A DNA stretch of 64,000 nucleotides from Gordius sp. MW1 (taxonomy: Eukaryota; Nematomorpha; Gordioida; Gordea; Gordiidae). How positions within the stretch are numbered: position 1 is the stretch's first letter; the number at the start of each line of letters is the position of its first letter. The notes below the pieces were generated by a model. That model worked only from the letters and a program-made list of their open reading frames with translations. It did not search any database and was not told where the DNA came from. The stretch lies in assembly GCA_964036665.1 (NCBI GenBank), contig OZ038526.1:18910001-18974000 (forward strand). The letters are read 5' to 3'. This document shows positions 35,517-47,129 of this stretch, in pieces. A program made the position numbers and the translations under genes.

Positions 35517-35833
35517 CCTTCTTCTTCTTCTTCTTCTTCTTCTTCTTCTTCTTCTTCTTCTTCTTCTTCTTCTTCTTCTTCTTCTTCTTCTTCTTCTTCT
35601 TCTTCTTCTTCTTCTTCTTCTTCTTCTTCTTCTTCTTCTTCTTCTTCTTCTTCTTCTTCTTCTTCTTCTTCTTCTTCTTCTTCTTCTTCTTCTTCTTCTT
35701 CTTCTTCTTCTTCTTCTTCTTCTTCTTCTTCTTCTTCTTCTTCTTCTTCTTCTTCTTCTTCTTCTTCTTCTTCTTCTTCTTCTTCTTCTTCTTCTTCTTC
35801 TTCTTCTTCTTCTTCTTCTTCTTCTTCTTCTTC
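35517..35833. repeat. (TTC)n / (GAA)n microsatellite, about 105 copies
   Basis: Nearly uninterrupted trinucleotide run of about 317 bp. It abuts the 3' end of the minus-strand LINE exactly, so it is best read as the LINE's (GAA)n tail, later expanded. The poly-leucine frame is an artefact. Confidence 0.95.
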
Positions 35834-35835
35834 GT

Positions 35836-38071
35836 CGTTTTAAGGCCGTTTTCCAGGATGTCCTGGGTTGGCCTGTTTTCTCCTAATCCATTTCCTCCAT
35901 TTTATCCTATCATGAGAATCGTGTTTTGTCAGCCCATTTTTTCCATGTCGTTAGCGAGAACAGACGCCCATGTTGATTTCGGCCTCCCGCGCGGTTTCTT
36001 TCCAGATACCTCCAAGGAAGTACATCCCTTCACCCAGTCGTCGTCATTCTTCCGCTCCACATGTCCAAACCATCTTAGCCTGTTTTTCCGGATGACCTCG
36101 TTGATTGGCTCGATCCCGATTCTTTATCTGAGTTTATTGCTTGTTATACTTTCCCGTAGCGACACGTTTGACATCCATCTTATCATACGCATTTCTGTGC
36201 TTTCCTACAAATTCGAAAGGTATCGACATTAATGGCCACGTTTCACTTCCATATACAAGACAACTTCTAATAGATGCCGCGTAAACTTTACCCTTTAAAG
36301 TGAGTGAATCACCTTTTCCGGTCAAAAGAGGGGCCATCTCTCTAAACTTCTTCCAGGCTTGTCGTATCCTTGCTGTAACTGCCGAGTCAATATTCCCATC
36401 TGCACTTAAAGAGTCCCCGAGGTAGGTGAAGGGGTTAACTTTTCCTAGCGTCTCCCCATTACCGATGTTAAAGTAGGTCATGGCATTATCCGGTAGAGGT
36501 CACGCAAGGCTTGCAGCTAAACGTACGACTTGCGAATAAGAGACTTCCTTTCACACCGCTACATTTTTTGTGGATCCTAGGCATTTTGTGCATTGTATAG
36601 AGTTGCTAGCCATTCCTTTGTAACATACGCTACAAGGCCAGGCGCAAGTTGCCTCGGCGCTCTTCATACTTTTCCCGCCAAACATCACCTTTGTTTTTCC
36701 CATGTTAACTTTTAAGCCCTTTTCCTCCATTCCGTTTTTCCATTTTAGTATCTTTGTAGAGAGATCAGCCTCACTCTCAGCCATTATCAAGAGATCATCG
36801 GCATATAAAAGTTCCCATGGGAGTTCTTCTCGCAGATGTTTTGTCACCACCTCCATTACGAGTATGAAAAGTAGAGGGCTTAAAACGGAACCTTCTTAAC
36901 TTAAAAGCTTTCGCTATTGCCATCATAGGTCCTCACTGCCGTTTAAGATTCGTCATACATAACCATTACATCCGTAAACAACCATTCTTCCACACCTGTT
37001 TTTCTAAGAGCCCATTTTACAACTTCCCGCGGCACACGGTCAAACGCTTTCTCTAGGTCTACGAAGGCATAGTATAGTCTTTTACCTTTTGCTTGATGTT
37101 TTTCTTGCATCTGTCGTACTATGAAGATGGCATTGGTGGTCCCTTTCCCTGGTTTAAATTCGAACTGCATTGCGTCGATGTTCGTTTGTTCCCGGATTCT
37201 TTACTCGAGCACCCTCTCGATAACTTTCATAGTTTGGTCAAGGAGCTTAATAGCCCGATATGATCCGCAGTCAAGTGGGTCACCTTTTCCTTTGTATATT
37301 GGTAAAAGAACACTATTTTTCCAGTCGCTAGGTAGAGTCCCTTCCTGAATTATGGCATTTCACAGCTGTGTAAGCCAAACGACTCCCAAATGTCCAGAAT
37401 TTACCATTTCCGCTAACTATTCCTATTGGACCTGCCGCTTTACCTTGTTTCATTTTCTTTATGGCATGCTAAATTTCGTCAGTCCCAATCCAACAGCAGG
37501 GTCCCTCCATTTTATCGCAATCGACGTCATTGTCCCAGGTATTCTCTTCATTTAAGAGTCGTTTTATGTAGTCTTTCTAAACCTTTTCGATTCCATCGCC
37601 ATGGGATATGATGTTACCCGCAGGAGTTTTAACGCATATAACCGCCACAACATCAAGTCTTTCTTTCGCCATTTGTTTGGCTACATGAAACATGTTTTTC
37701 TTCCCTTCCTCTGAGTCAAGGCGTCCAGCAAACTCGCATCTTTTTGTTTCCTTTATTCTGACGACGGTCCTTCTTGCAATTCTTTTAGCCTCTTGAGAGA
37801 TAACCTTATCGCACCTTTGTTGGGATTCATGCCAGACTTTATAGCAACGCCTCTTATCTTCAATAGCTTTCGCCGCCTCAGAGCTCCACCACCAAGTTCC
37901 CTTATGTCTTGGGGGCCCCTTTGTCCAACCATAAACGCGCGCTGTTGTGTCAAGCCAAGCATTCTTCATAGCCGTCCATTTGTCGTTTACGTTCTTCGCC
38001 ATTGCAACTGAGTTTCCATCAAGTGCTTCGGCCAAATTCCTATTTCGAGTACCATCTTTCAAGCACCACAC
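35836..38071 (-). pseudogene. LINE reverse transcriptase, truncated and broken
   Basis: From the right: a 164-residue linker piece (start MWCLKDGTRNRNLAEALDGN) typical of the region before LINE reverse transcriptase. Then come FEFKPGKGTTNAIFIVRQMQ and YYAFVDLEKAFDRVPRE (37170-36943), and LLYADDLLIMAESEADL (36800). A cysteine module follows, CSVCYKGMASNSIQCTKC (36590-36640), then NPFTYLGDSLSADGNIDSAV (36420). A degenerate C-terminal region near 35990-36080 reads WFGH/RGRP-like words in shifted frames. Several stops and frame changes separate the pieces, so it is inactive. Confidence 0.85.
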
Positions 38072-38085
38072 CTTCCCTGTACTAA

Positions 38086-38500
38086 CTAAAATAAAAATAA
38101 AAATTAAAAAAAATATATATATAAAAAACCGTAAACGCCAGTGTTTAAGCTATTGAAAGAAGGGTAATTAATAGGGGAGAATAGGGATATCTATGGGTTA
38201 AGGATAAAGGATATAGTTTTGTGAATTACAATTTTTAGGAGGCGAGTTTTTGTGTAATAAAATAAGGCAGTAAACGCTTACTGCAAAGCCAAAGATGTCA
38301 TTCATGTGACAGCGACAGACTGGTATTTTTTTAAATTAATTTTTAATTGTTTCCTATGCTTTTAGCTTGTAGATTTACAGTAATTAGAGGAAAAGCGCCA
38401 TTGTACTGCTTATGTTTAATCAAAAGATATGCACGTTTATTGGAGCAAAATATAAAAACTACATGTGACGGTATGAATTAAAACAATTAATAAACTTGCG
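38086..38500. other. AT-rich spacer
   Basis: No gene or clear repeat. Confidence 0.5.
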
Positions 38501-38504
38501 ACGA

Positions 38505-38640
38505 AACAAGCAGCGACATGCAATAGCTCCGCTATTGCCTGTTACGACCGGGCATCTCAAAATGTCACAATGAGCAGCGACATGCAATAGCTCCGCTCTT
38601 GCCTGATACTACCGCGCATCTAAAAATGTCACAGGTATCG
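38505..38640 (+). repeat. Two-copy tandem repeat, about 66 bp
   Basis: agcagcgacatgcaatagct with ttgcctg and cgcatct-aaaatgtcaca is present twice with few differences. Confidence 0.85.
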
Positions 38641-38664
38641 TAAGTATATCTTAAAAAATTTAGC

Positions 38665-39860
38665 TGCTAAATTGTTCCATTGGTCAGTACCAAGAGACGG
38701 TCTATTAATACATAAGAGAAAAAAACGAAAAAAATTTGATTCACACTTTGGCTAATGGTCATTTTTTTCTATTGGTTAGTACCAAGAGACGGTATAAATA
38801 CATAAGAGTCAAAAAAAAACGAAAAAAAAAATTTGATTCACATTTGGGCGAATGGTCATTTTTTCATTGGTCAGCAGCCAGGACACGAAGGAGATAAATA
38901 CATAAGAGTCAAAAAAAACGGAAAAAAAATTTCGATTCACAATTTGGCCAATGGTCATTTTTTTATTGGTCAGCAGCCAGCGGCCGGCCAAAAAGCCATA
39001 TTATCAATGGTATTAACAAAAACCATAAATTGATTTTAAAAAAAATAAAAAAAAATTTGGCCTCCCCCGGATTCGAACCCACATCAGTAGAAGCAGGCCT
39101 TAGTAAGGGGGGTGGACACGGGGACCCATATTAGAGGCATAGGCTCTTGTAGGGGGGGGGACAGGGTAATTATCAATGTTAGCCAAAAAAAACGAGACAA
39201 AAAAAATTCGATTCACACTTTGGCTAATGGTGATTTTTTTCATTGGTCAGCAGCCAGCGGACGGCCAAAAAGCCATATTATCAATGGTATTAACAAAAAC
39301 AATATATTAATTTAAAAAAAATTGGCCTCCCCGGGATTCAAACCCACATCAGTAGAGGCATAGGCCTTTGTGAGGGGGGGGGGGCACAGGGACCCATATC
39401 AGTATAGGCATAAGCTCTTGTAGGGGGAGGGGCACAGGGTAATTATCAATGTTAGCCAAAAAAACGAAAATAAAAATTTCGATTCACATTTTGGCCAATG
39501 GTCATTTTTTTCATTGGTCTGCAGCCAGTGGACGGCCAAAAAGTCATATTATCAATGGTATTAACAAAAACAATATATATAAAAAAAATTTTGGCCTCCC
39601 CGGGAATCGAACCCACATCAGTAGAGGCATAGGCCTTTGTAGGGGGGAGCACAGGATATCGTAATCAGGATGGCTTATTCGCTCGACGAAAAACGTGACA
39701 TTCGGTGCGTGACAAGACATTCGGTGCAAGACATCGGAAAATGAAAAGTGAGCCCGACGAGATCGAAGTTTTCATAATCGCTCCCTAGAGGAGACGAGAT
39801 TTTGCTTTCGAGATTATGACGAGACTATACCGAAACACTGTAAATAGCATAGCAAATGAA
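38665..39860. repeat. Composite dispersed repeat, block 3
   Basis: Three to four cattggtcag units (38670-39010), then three rounds of a module with ggccaatggtcat, cagccagcggacggcc, tatcaatggtatt, cctccccggg and attcgaaccc, then agtagaggcataggcc, a G run and cacagggtaattatcaatg. The right end near 39840 keeps agcatagcaaat. Repeated gacattcggtgc words lie at 39690-39730. No gene. Confidence 0.65.
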
Positions 39861-39869
39861 CTGCTTCCA

Positions 39870-40735
39870 TATTAAGTGTAAAAGCTTAGTTTAAGGCTGA
39901 ACACAAACACCACATGCCCCGGGGGTACTTGCAAGGGGTCCAAGTTTTACGATTTAGCCTATAACTTATTGAGAAATTGCTAATTATCTAGGGCTTAATC
40001 AATAACTATTAAATTTCATTTTTATAAAATTTTAAAACTTATCATCCCATTTTAATCAAGAGATGAAAGAAACAAATGTTGTAGAGCAATGTTCATTTCA
40101 TATCAAAATCAAAAAAGAAAAACGAGGGGTTTTATAAATCTACAAACTATAAGCATATAAGAGCTTAGACAATGATTGAATTAAATATTTCTTACCAATT
40201 TATATTTAACCTGTCTTGCTAATATTAACCTCATAGTAAAAACTAAGGAGTGCATGTAGTAGAGCATCCTAACTTGTTTAGAGCATCAACTAATATCTAT
40301 ACCAAGTTTGTAAAAGGAAGACCCTTCCAAATACTAATTATCGTAGCTGATTCACATATAATCTCTTTAAATACGTCGGTTTAACATCGTATGACATGCT
40401 TTTCGTCTAGGATTCTGTCTTTGTGATCCCGATTTGTTTGCCTTCGTAGTTAAGCTAAATTTTTTATTTTTAACTCATCAAACATAGCTTTGTAATCATA
40501 AAAAGTATTTTAAAATTTGCTTTCATTATTTATTTAGCATCTCGTCACACTAAATCTAAGACCTTCCTTAATCGTGTTCCAGCATATCGCCCGATGTTCT
40601 TGTAGTAGCCTGAAGCGTATTCTATTAGCACAAAAGGTTTGCACCTAAATCTTTCTCATTTCTTTCTATCATTCTAGCCAACCTCGTCTCCAACGTCCTT
40701 ATAACGCTTTTTATTAAGGCATTTGTTTTTGGGTG
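39870..40735. other. AT-rich stretch without recognised feature
   Basis: No reading frame above background; no repeat recognised. Confidence 0.5.
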
Positions 40736-40743
40736 ATATGGAG

Positions 40744-41642
40744 TAGAGGTGGGCGCGGGGCGTGAAATTACGCGTGACCCACCGTGTCACGGTGGGTCAC
40801 GGCGTGAATGTAAAGAAATTTTAAATTATTAGGCGTGACTGGGCGTGACGGGCCTTTCCAAAATTTTCCCCGTGTGTGAGTGGGCGTGAACACAAATTTT
40901 CATAAATCACTGAAATTTTAATTTTTAAAATTGTTTTTTATTAATATAAATTTGCAGATTTATAATTTTAAAAAAAATATATATTATTTATTATTTAATA
41001 AATATGTGATTTTCTTTACAATAAATTAGTATCATATTAAAAAAAAAAAAAAAAAAATTAGTTTAGTTTTTTTAAAAAAAAGATTAGTTTTTGAAAACAA
41101 AAAATCTTTCGCATTTTATAAACAACATCCGAGTGAACCTATTTTTACTTTTGCTAGCTTTTTTTTTAAATTTATATGTTCAAATTCAAATCATATTCAT
41201 CAACAAGCTTATTTACATGTATATAGTGATCTTCTTTCAAGTATTTTATTATTATATATATTATTTTACAATGAATATGTAATTCTTCGCATTAAATTAT
41301 AAATTTTATTATTTACAAATGTCATTGAAAGTTTTTACTTTTTATTATTTGTAATAAATGCTTTAATGTAATGTATGAGTAGTGAAGGAGTATAATTTAT
41401 AATATTATATTAATATATAATAATTATTTATTTATTAACAATTAAACTCAAAGATCTAACCAATTTTGAAAAAATTAAAAACACCGTGAATTTTCGGGCG
41501 TGACGTGCGTGAATCAAAATATTGCCTTTCGTGAGCGGGCGGGTCGGGTCAAAAAAATTTTAGTGGTAAGCGTGAGTGGGCGTGAATTTTTTTTAATACC
41601 ACCATGAGTGGGCGGGCCGTGAATGGCCCGCGCCCACCTCTA
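40744..41642. mobile_element. Non-autonomous hAT element with GGGCGTGA subterminal words
   Basis: Ends TAGAGGTGGGCGCGGG and CCCGCGCCCACCTCTA (one small change), flanked by the perfect duplication ATATGGAG (40736-40743 and 41643-41650). The subterminal 100-150 bp on each side repeat ggcgtga/gtgggcg words, and the middle is extremely AT-rich. 899 bp, no transposase. The intact duplication suggests a fairly recent insertion. Confidence 0.9.
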
Positions 41643-41654
41643 ATATGGAGTATC

Positions 41655-43430
41655 CAAAGTGTTAACTTTTTTCTTAAATCAAGTTTGTAAAAAAACGAGA
41701 GGAATTTCCTTTGCTGGATGTGTCTTTCGGCACCTACCACTGGTTCATACTTGACGACTAAATCTAATACCGCTCAATATGGATCATACTTGTAGAACGC
41801 TCCTTTGTGTAAGATGTCAGAAATTTCTTAGAATATTTTAATATGTTATAAGATTCAAAAAACTTTTATTTATATATCTAACCACTAACCCTTCGTAGTC
41901 CGTTTTAATGAATCGCTTTAAAATCTCTTGTCAACTTTATTTTATCCTACAATATTTAGTTCCAGTGCCAAAATGACTGGATTAACAATTCCACCTAGTT
42001 TTCTAATATTTAAGTTGTTATATAGATTTCAATTCGACGTGACTATAATCTTGTGCAATCGATCCCGATCTTATCTAACAAACAACAATTTTTTGTAGGA
42101 CATAATTCTTAAATTAAGCACTTGGTCTTACTCCTTAAGAATAGCTAAGAGAAAAGTCAAGTCGCTTTGCAAAGAATTAACGTTTAATGATAGGAATATA
42201 GCAATTCTGCTATGCATGGGTAGCTCCAATAAAATTTGGGCATGGAACAGACCCGTAGAAGGGTTCGGCCAAACCGGGGCAGGCAGTTTGGTTGGCCGGG
42301 TTAGGTCTGGCAGATAAATAGACAAATATATATTTGTGTATTTAGAAAGTTATAATATAATTGTCATTTATTTTATTTTGCCGAGCGATTATCTATCTAG
42401 AATTTTAGAGGAAGCATTTACGATGATTTTTAAACAATACCAATTCATTCAATCGATGTTTTGACATACTTCTATAGAAAACTTATTAATCTCCTGAGTA
42501 TGGAAAAACTTCGCTCTTGTTGCATGTGGAAGACATATAAAGTATGATTACATTAAGCAATGGTATAAAAGTCAAAAACTTTTAGGGTATCGAGAGTATT
42601 CTTGGGATGACAGGTCTTTTGAGTATAGGACAAAGCCATATACCATTAATAAATTTTTAAATTCAGGTTGATGTTTGTGTTGTTTAAATCATTAGAGCAA
42701 AATAAGGCAATATATTTTTTTCTCTGGCACAATAGCTGAAGGATTTTGCAAGAACAGGATTTGAAAGTTAGTTATAATACGTAATTTTTTCGAAAACAGT
42801 TGATTTATTTATTAATAAAGGATTTAAGAGGGGATCAATAATGTTAATTTTAGACCTGAATGGATAGCTAAAAATTTATCAGGATATTAGAGTGAATTCA
42901 AATATTCAAAAATCAGATTGCCTAACAATAATTAATAAAATTGCTATTTATAGGTGTGGGAAGGCCGGGTTGTGAAGAAAATGCTTAATCAACATTTTTA
43001 TATTACGAGCAAGTTAATTCAGAAATAGAAAAAAGAGAACAAATTAATGTGCCCAGTAAAAAATTAAATTTTCGCACAGTAGAAAATTCAAATGCACAGT
43101 AAAATAATCAAATGCACAGTAAAATAATTAAATGCCTAGTAAAAAAAATAATAATCAGTCAAATAATTTCTTGAGTATTAAATTCATTTGTTCAGTTATT
43201 TATTACGATGCTGTTCATTAAATATGATTTTTGCACAGTTATTTAAAATTACTTTCAAAATAATATATGGGTATAAGCGAGTCTCGAACACGCAAACTAA
43301 GTTAGAGAAACCTACATAGTAGGGCGTGGATTACCAGTGGTCTCCTTAAAAGTTGATTTTTTTTCGTTAATACATTAATAGCAAAAAGCTTTTTTCCTAA
43401 AACTGTACTTCCCTTTGGCGCTACTTTCAA
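41655..43430. other. AT-rich stretch without supported gene
   Basis: No coding signal. A short tandem run of aaatgcacagtaaaataat units lies at 43070-43145. The G/C-rich patch at 42235-42310 (ggttcggcc, ggttggccgg) is not assigned. Confidence 0.5.
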
Positions 43431-43440
43431 ATTTAACTTG

Positions 43441-45389
43441 ATGAACATGGAACCTACATTATCAGGTTATCAGACTCTTGATCCTTATGAATCTGATAGT
43501 GAAGAAGTTGTTAAGGACAAACTAATATCATTTAGGAAAAGGTTGCCTCTTATGAAAAGGCTGGAAGCAAAGAAATATGTCGACGATGGCTGAGGGCTAT
43601 GGTTTAAAAACAACAGTGAAGAGGGTACAAAAGTGTATTACAGGTATAATATTATGACTTATATAATAATTTTTAAGGTGCAACAAAGTTAAGTGTAGAG
43701 GGCCACAATTTGCTGCTCGAATATATATATTATATGAATTTATATCAGATAAAGTTATTGTATACACAGCAACTTCATCCATACTCATACCAAAAATACT
43801 GACAAGCCTAAAATAAATAATGAAATTAAAGATGAGATAAAAAAACTGTTTATTATGCATAATCTCAACAAAATGAATTATAATATTTCATTGGCTCAGC
43901 TAAGAAATACATAAACTGCATCGAGAAAAAATAAATATGGTGTGTCCGGTGTGTCAACGATTAGTTTAGGAGAGTTGGAGCAGTGGCTAATTGATCATTC
44001 TTAAATACCCTTTGATGATGATGAATTCTATATTGTATCTTACATGGTGTCATATGAAGATTCCAATTTCAAATTTTTTATGTCAACAAAAAGGTATTTA
44101 GTTATTTATAATTTGTTAGTTTTAGGCTTTTATTAAACAGTCAGTTTCAGATATATTGCATGCCGATGCAACATACAAAATAACCTAGCAGGGTTACCCA
44201 TTATTAATAATTGGCACAACTGACTATGATAGGCATTTCCATATTTTGGGAATGTCTCTATGTGTTAATGAAAAAGAAGAAGATTATATTTTCTTATTTA
44301 ACACTTTAATCAATGGAGTTAGTTCTATTAATAATACAACTCCCAAGTGGAATGCATTAATTACAGATGGGGCAATCTCCAAACATAACGCATTTAAATC
44401 TGTCTTTGGAAAAGACACAATTGTCTTTTGTTGGGCTCACGTCCGTAGAAATATAGAAAAAAGATAAATATATTAATGTTAACTATTTTATGATTAGGTT
44501 ATACTAGCTGATAAATTACACCAGAAAGAAATTTTAGATGATATAAATACATTACAATTGTCTCAAAGCACTAAGGTCTTTGAAAAAGCCTCCAATTTAT
44601 TCTTGGAAAAATGGTCATCTAAAGCCTCAAAGTTTTGCTAATATTTTTATAAAGAATGGGTTTATAAAAATGATACATGGTATGAAGGATATAGGCATTA
44701 TACCCCTAGTACCAATAATGCCCTTGAATCAACTAATCGTTTAATAAAAGATGAATTTAACTTGAGGGAACGGATGCCAATCAATAGGTTCAAAGTGGTA
44801 GCAATCGACATGATCCAAACATGGTCATGCGAGTATAAACATTCAAAAAAATTCATTAAATCACCAACTATCAATTTAAAGCTATGGACTCAGAGCTACC
44901 AATTCGCTAATTTTAATGGCCACTGCCTATCAAAAACAATTTAATTTTACCGAATATTGTGTGACATCAGGCACCGGGATTATAAATGAAAAAGATATTA
45001 GCAATGTCAAAAATCTAAACTTCAAAACATATGAGGAATTCAAGACACAGAATTTTAAGCTATGGCTTTGTCAATTACCCAATGATTCCACAAAATGTTT
45101 TGAGGGTAAATGTAATTGTCCAGTGTTTTTCAAATTGAAACTTTGCATACCACCCAAAGAAGCTAAGTGTGTGCCTTTAGGGCAAAAAAGAAAGAGGGCA
45201 GACCCTCAAAAGCCAAATCAGCCTTCATTGTTCAATAATGGTAAGTTTAAATTATGTGCCTTGACTATAACAAATTTTAGGCTTGAATTAAAGGTTGCTC
45301 CAGCAAAAAGTGTTCACTATGTATATCTATTTAAAATTATTGATGTTTATATTGCCAGCAAAATATGTTCATTATGCATTTGTATTTGA
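43441..45389 (+). pseudogene. MULE transposase (FLYWCH-like finger, MULE core, SWIM trace)
   Basis: Starts MNMEPTLSGYQTLDPYESDS. A 34-bp GT-AG intron (43645-43678) joins VYY to RCNKVKCRGPQFAARIY, a FLYWCH/WRKY-like finger. DILHADATYKI, then GYPLLIIGTTDYDRHFHILG, TDGAISKHNAFKSVFG and CWAHVRRN (44160-44450) form the MULE catalytic region. NNALESTNRLIKDEFNLRER follows, and then CFEGKCNCPVFFKLKLC, a SWIM-like motif without its usual histidine. A stop replaces the expected Trp in the ITWQGYP region (about 44189), with further stops near 43590 and 44640. Recently dead; terminal inverted repeats not found. Confidence 0.8.
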
Positions 45390-45394
45390 AATTA

Positions 45395-45715
45395 TTTATG
45401 TTTATACTATAATAAAAAATTTCAAAAATTCATTAGATTTAAATTTATGACCTATGCATAGTAACATTAAGAGGAAGGGCAATGTCAAGCCTCCAAACTA
45501 TTTGTTTTAGCTAAAATAAATAAGTGCTTACTTATTCACAAACTAAATTTTTTATATAAAAAACATAAAATCAATGATAATTTAATTATTAGTTATTGAA
45601 TTATAAACTGGGTATTTTTTTAATTTAGCATCTAAAAATTATTGAACAATTTGTAAAGATTATTAGGTATTTTGTAAAATAATATATTTTTTCAACCAAT
45701 CAATTCTATTGAAAA
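45395..45715. other. AT-rich stretch, possible MULE 3' flank
   Basis: AT-rich, non-coding. Confidence 0.5.
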
Positions 45716-45719
45716 CTAA

Positions 45720-45935
45720 GTTATGTTTTGATTACTGAACAATGCTCAAAAACGACTTATCAATTCAAATAATTAAGCAATTTTATTAAATTATTGAGGT
45801 ACTGAACTATGTTATTAAATTACTGAGCAATGCTCAAAAATTACTTATCAATTCAATTTATTAAGCAACTTTATTAAATTATTGAGGTACTGAGCTATGT
45901 TATTAAATTATTGAGCAATGCTCATTGCTATAAAA
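45720..45935 (+). repeat. Tandem repeat, about 97-bp unit, 2.2 copies
   Basis: gagcaatgctcaaaaa, acttatcaattcaa, aagcaa and ttattgaggtactga recur in order with a spacing of about 97 bp. Confidence 0.85.
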
Positions 45936-46057
45936 TTAATGAGAAATATAAAATTACTAGGCAAGGCTATATAAGATTAAAAGCCTTTTTCCCGAAAATT
46001 TTATTTAGAAATAAAAAGTACAACTATAAGCTTTTAAGATATTTATTTAAGTATAAG

Positions 46058-46192
46058 CATGGGCGTAGCCAAGGGGGGGGGCAGGGAGAGGCGGCTGCCC
46101 CCTCTTAATCCAAAAATTTGTTGAAATGATTATTTTGCCCCTCCCTAAATTATTATTGCCCCCCTATAATTCCAATGCTGGCTACGCCCATG
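46058..46192. repeat. GGGCGTAGCCA short inverted-repeat element, well-preserved copy
   Basis: Ends CATGGGCGTAGCCAAGG and TGGCTACGCCCATG. The interior is close to that of 32601-32747. Confidence 0.8.
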
Positions 46193-46219
46193 AGTATGAG
46201 TCTTTTATGTATCTATAAA

Positions 46220-47121
46220 TAGGGGAAACCGGGGCTAGTCGTAGCCCGGGGCTACTATTATCGTTGTAATTATTTTTTAAAATAATAATGAAATACAATT
46301 AAAATTTAAACCATATGTGTATTTTTCCATAAGGTATAAGTGAAAAAATTTTTTTTAGAAAAAATAAAATTTAAAATTTTTATAGAAGAAAAACGCTTAT
46401 TTGGGGCTGTTAGTAGCCTTGACAAAATTTTGTATTTTGCGCATAAAATTTTTTTGCCTGCATATTTTGGACTAATTTAAGTTTTATCTTATAAAGGTAT
46501 ATTTACTCTATAAATATTGCCTAATTTTAAATTTTTTATTAGCAATATAATATGATAAATTATTATTTGTATAAAAAATTAGGAGGCGGGGCTAGTCGGT
46601 GAGGGGCTAGTAGTAGCCATTTTTCATTGCGTAGACAAATGTCAAGATTTAAAGACCAATAGTTTTGTTTAATAATAATTTATGTTAGTGTAATTGGGAA
46701 TATTAATAGACTATTTACAGATTTTTTCCATTGCAGATGTCTTTTGTGGGTACCTAAATCAGATTTTTATTTGTATTATGTAAAATATAACCATATTCAT
46801 TTGCATTCTCTATGTTTTTTTTGTAATAAAACAATCCTTTTATTGATTTGAGTTAGCATACACCGATAGAAAGTGAAATCGTAAGGGATAATCTATCCCA
46901 CGAAAGAGGCTATACCTTGCCCCGGGCATTTTTTAATTTTTAGGATTTATGTTTTTTTTTAATTTAATATGTGAGAAAACTATTTTTTTTCAATCCGAAT
47001 TTTTTTCCTATAGTAAAAATAGACCTTAAAATTACGTTCCAACAAAAAAATTGAAAAAAAAATAATTCGTTTTTTTTAAAGTGTTTTAATTTTTAATGGC
47101 TATTTAGGCCCGTCTCCCCTA
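46220..47121. mobile_element. Possible terminal-inverted-repeat element, TAGGGGA ends
   Basis: Left end TAGGGGAAACCGGGGC and right end read inward TAGGGGAGACGGGCC match well. Inner words gggctagtc and gtagcc recur at 46570-46620. Flanks show no clear duplication. About 900 bp, AT-rich core, no gene. The 26095-26510 fragment is related. Confidence 0.4.
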
Positions 47122-47129
47122 CTTTTTAT

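Larger units (their letters stand above)
35517..38085 (-). mobile_element. 5'-truncated LINE with (GAA)n tail
   Basis: Non-LTR retrotransposon on the minus strand, from its 5' break near 38085 to a microsatellite tail at 35517. GC content is higher than in the surroundings. The apurinic-endonuclease part expected upstream is missing, as usual for 5'-truncated copies. Clade not assigned. Confidence 0.85.

Noticed and set aside
35461-35886. 141-residue poly-leucine frame
   Set aside because: Translation of the (TTC)n run.
42128-42325. Minus-strand 65-residue frame with a GC-rich patch
   Set aside because: No recognisable domain; the patch may be an eroded transposon end.
43262-43335. tRNA-like word (tctcgaacacgc) on the minus strand
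   Set aside because: A B-box resemblance only; no A box and no cloverleaf could be drawn.
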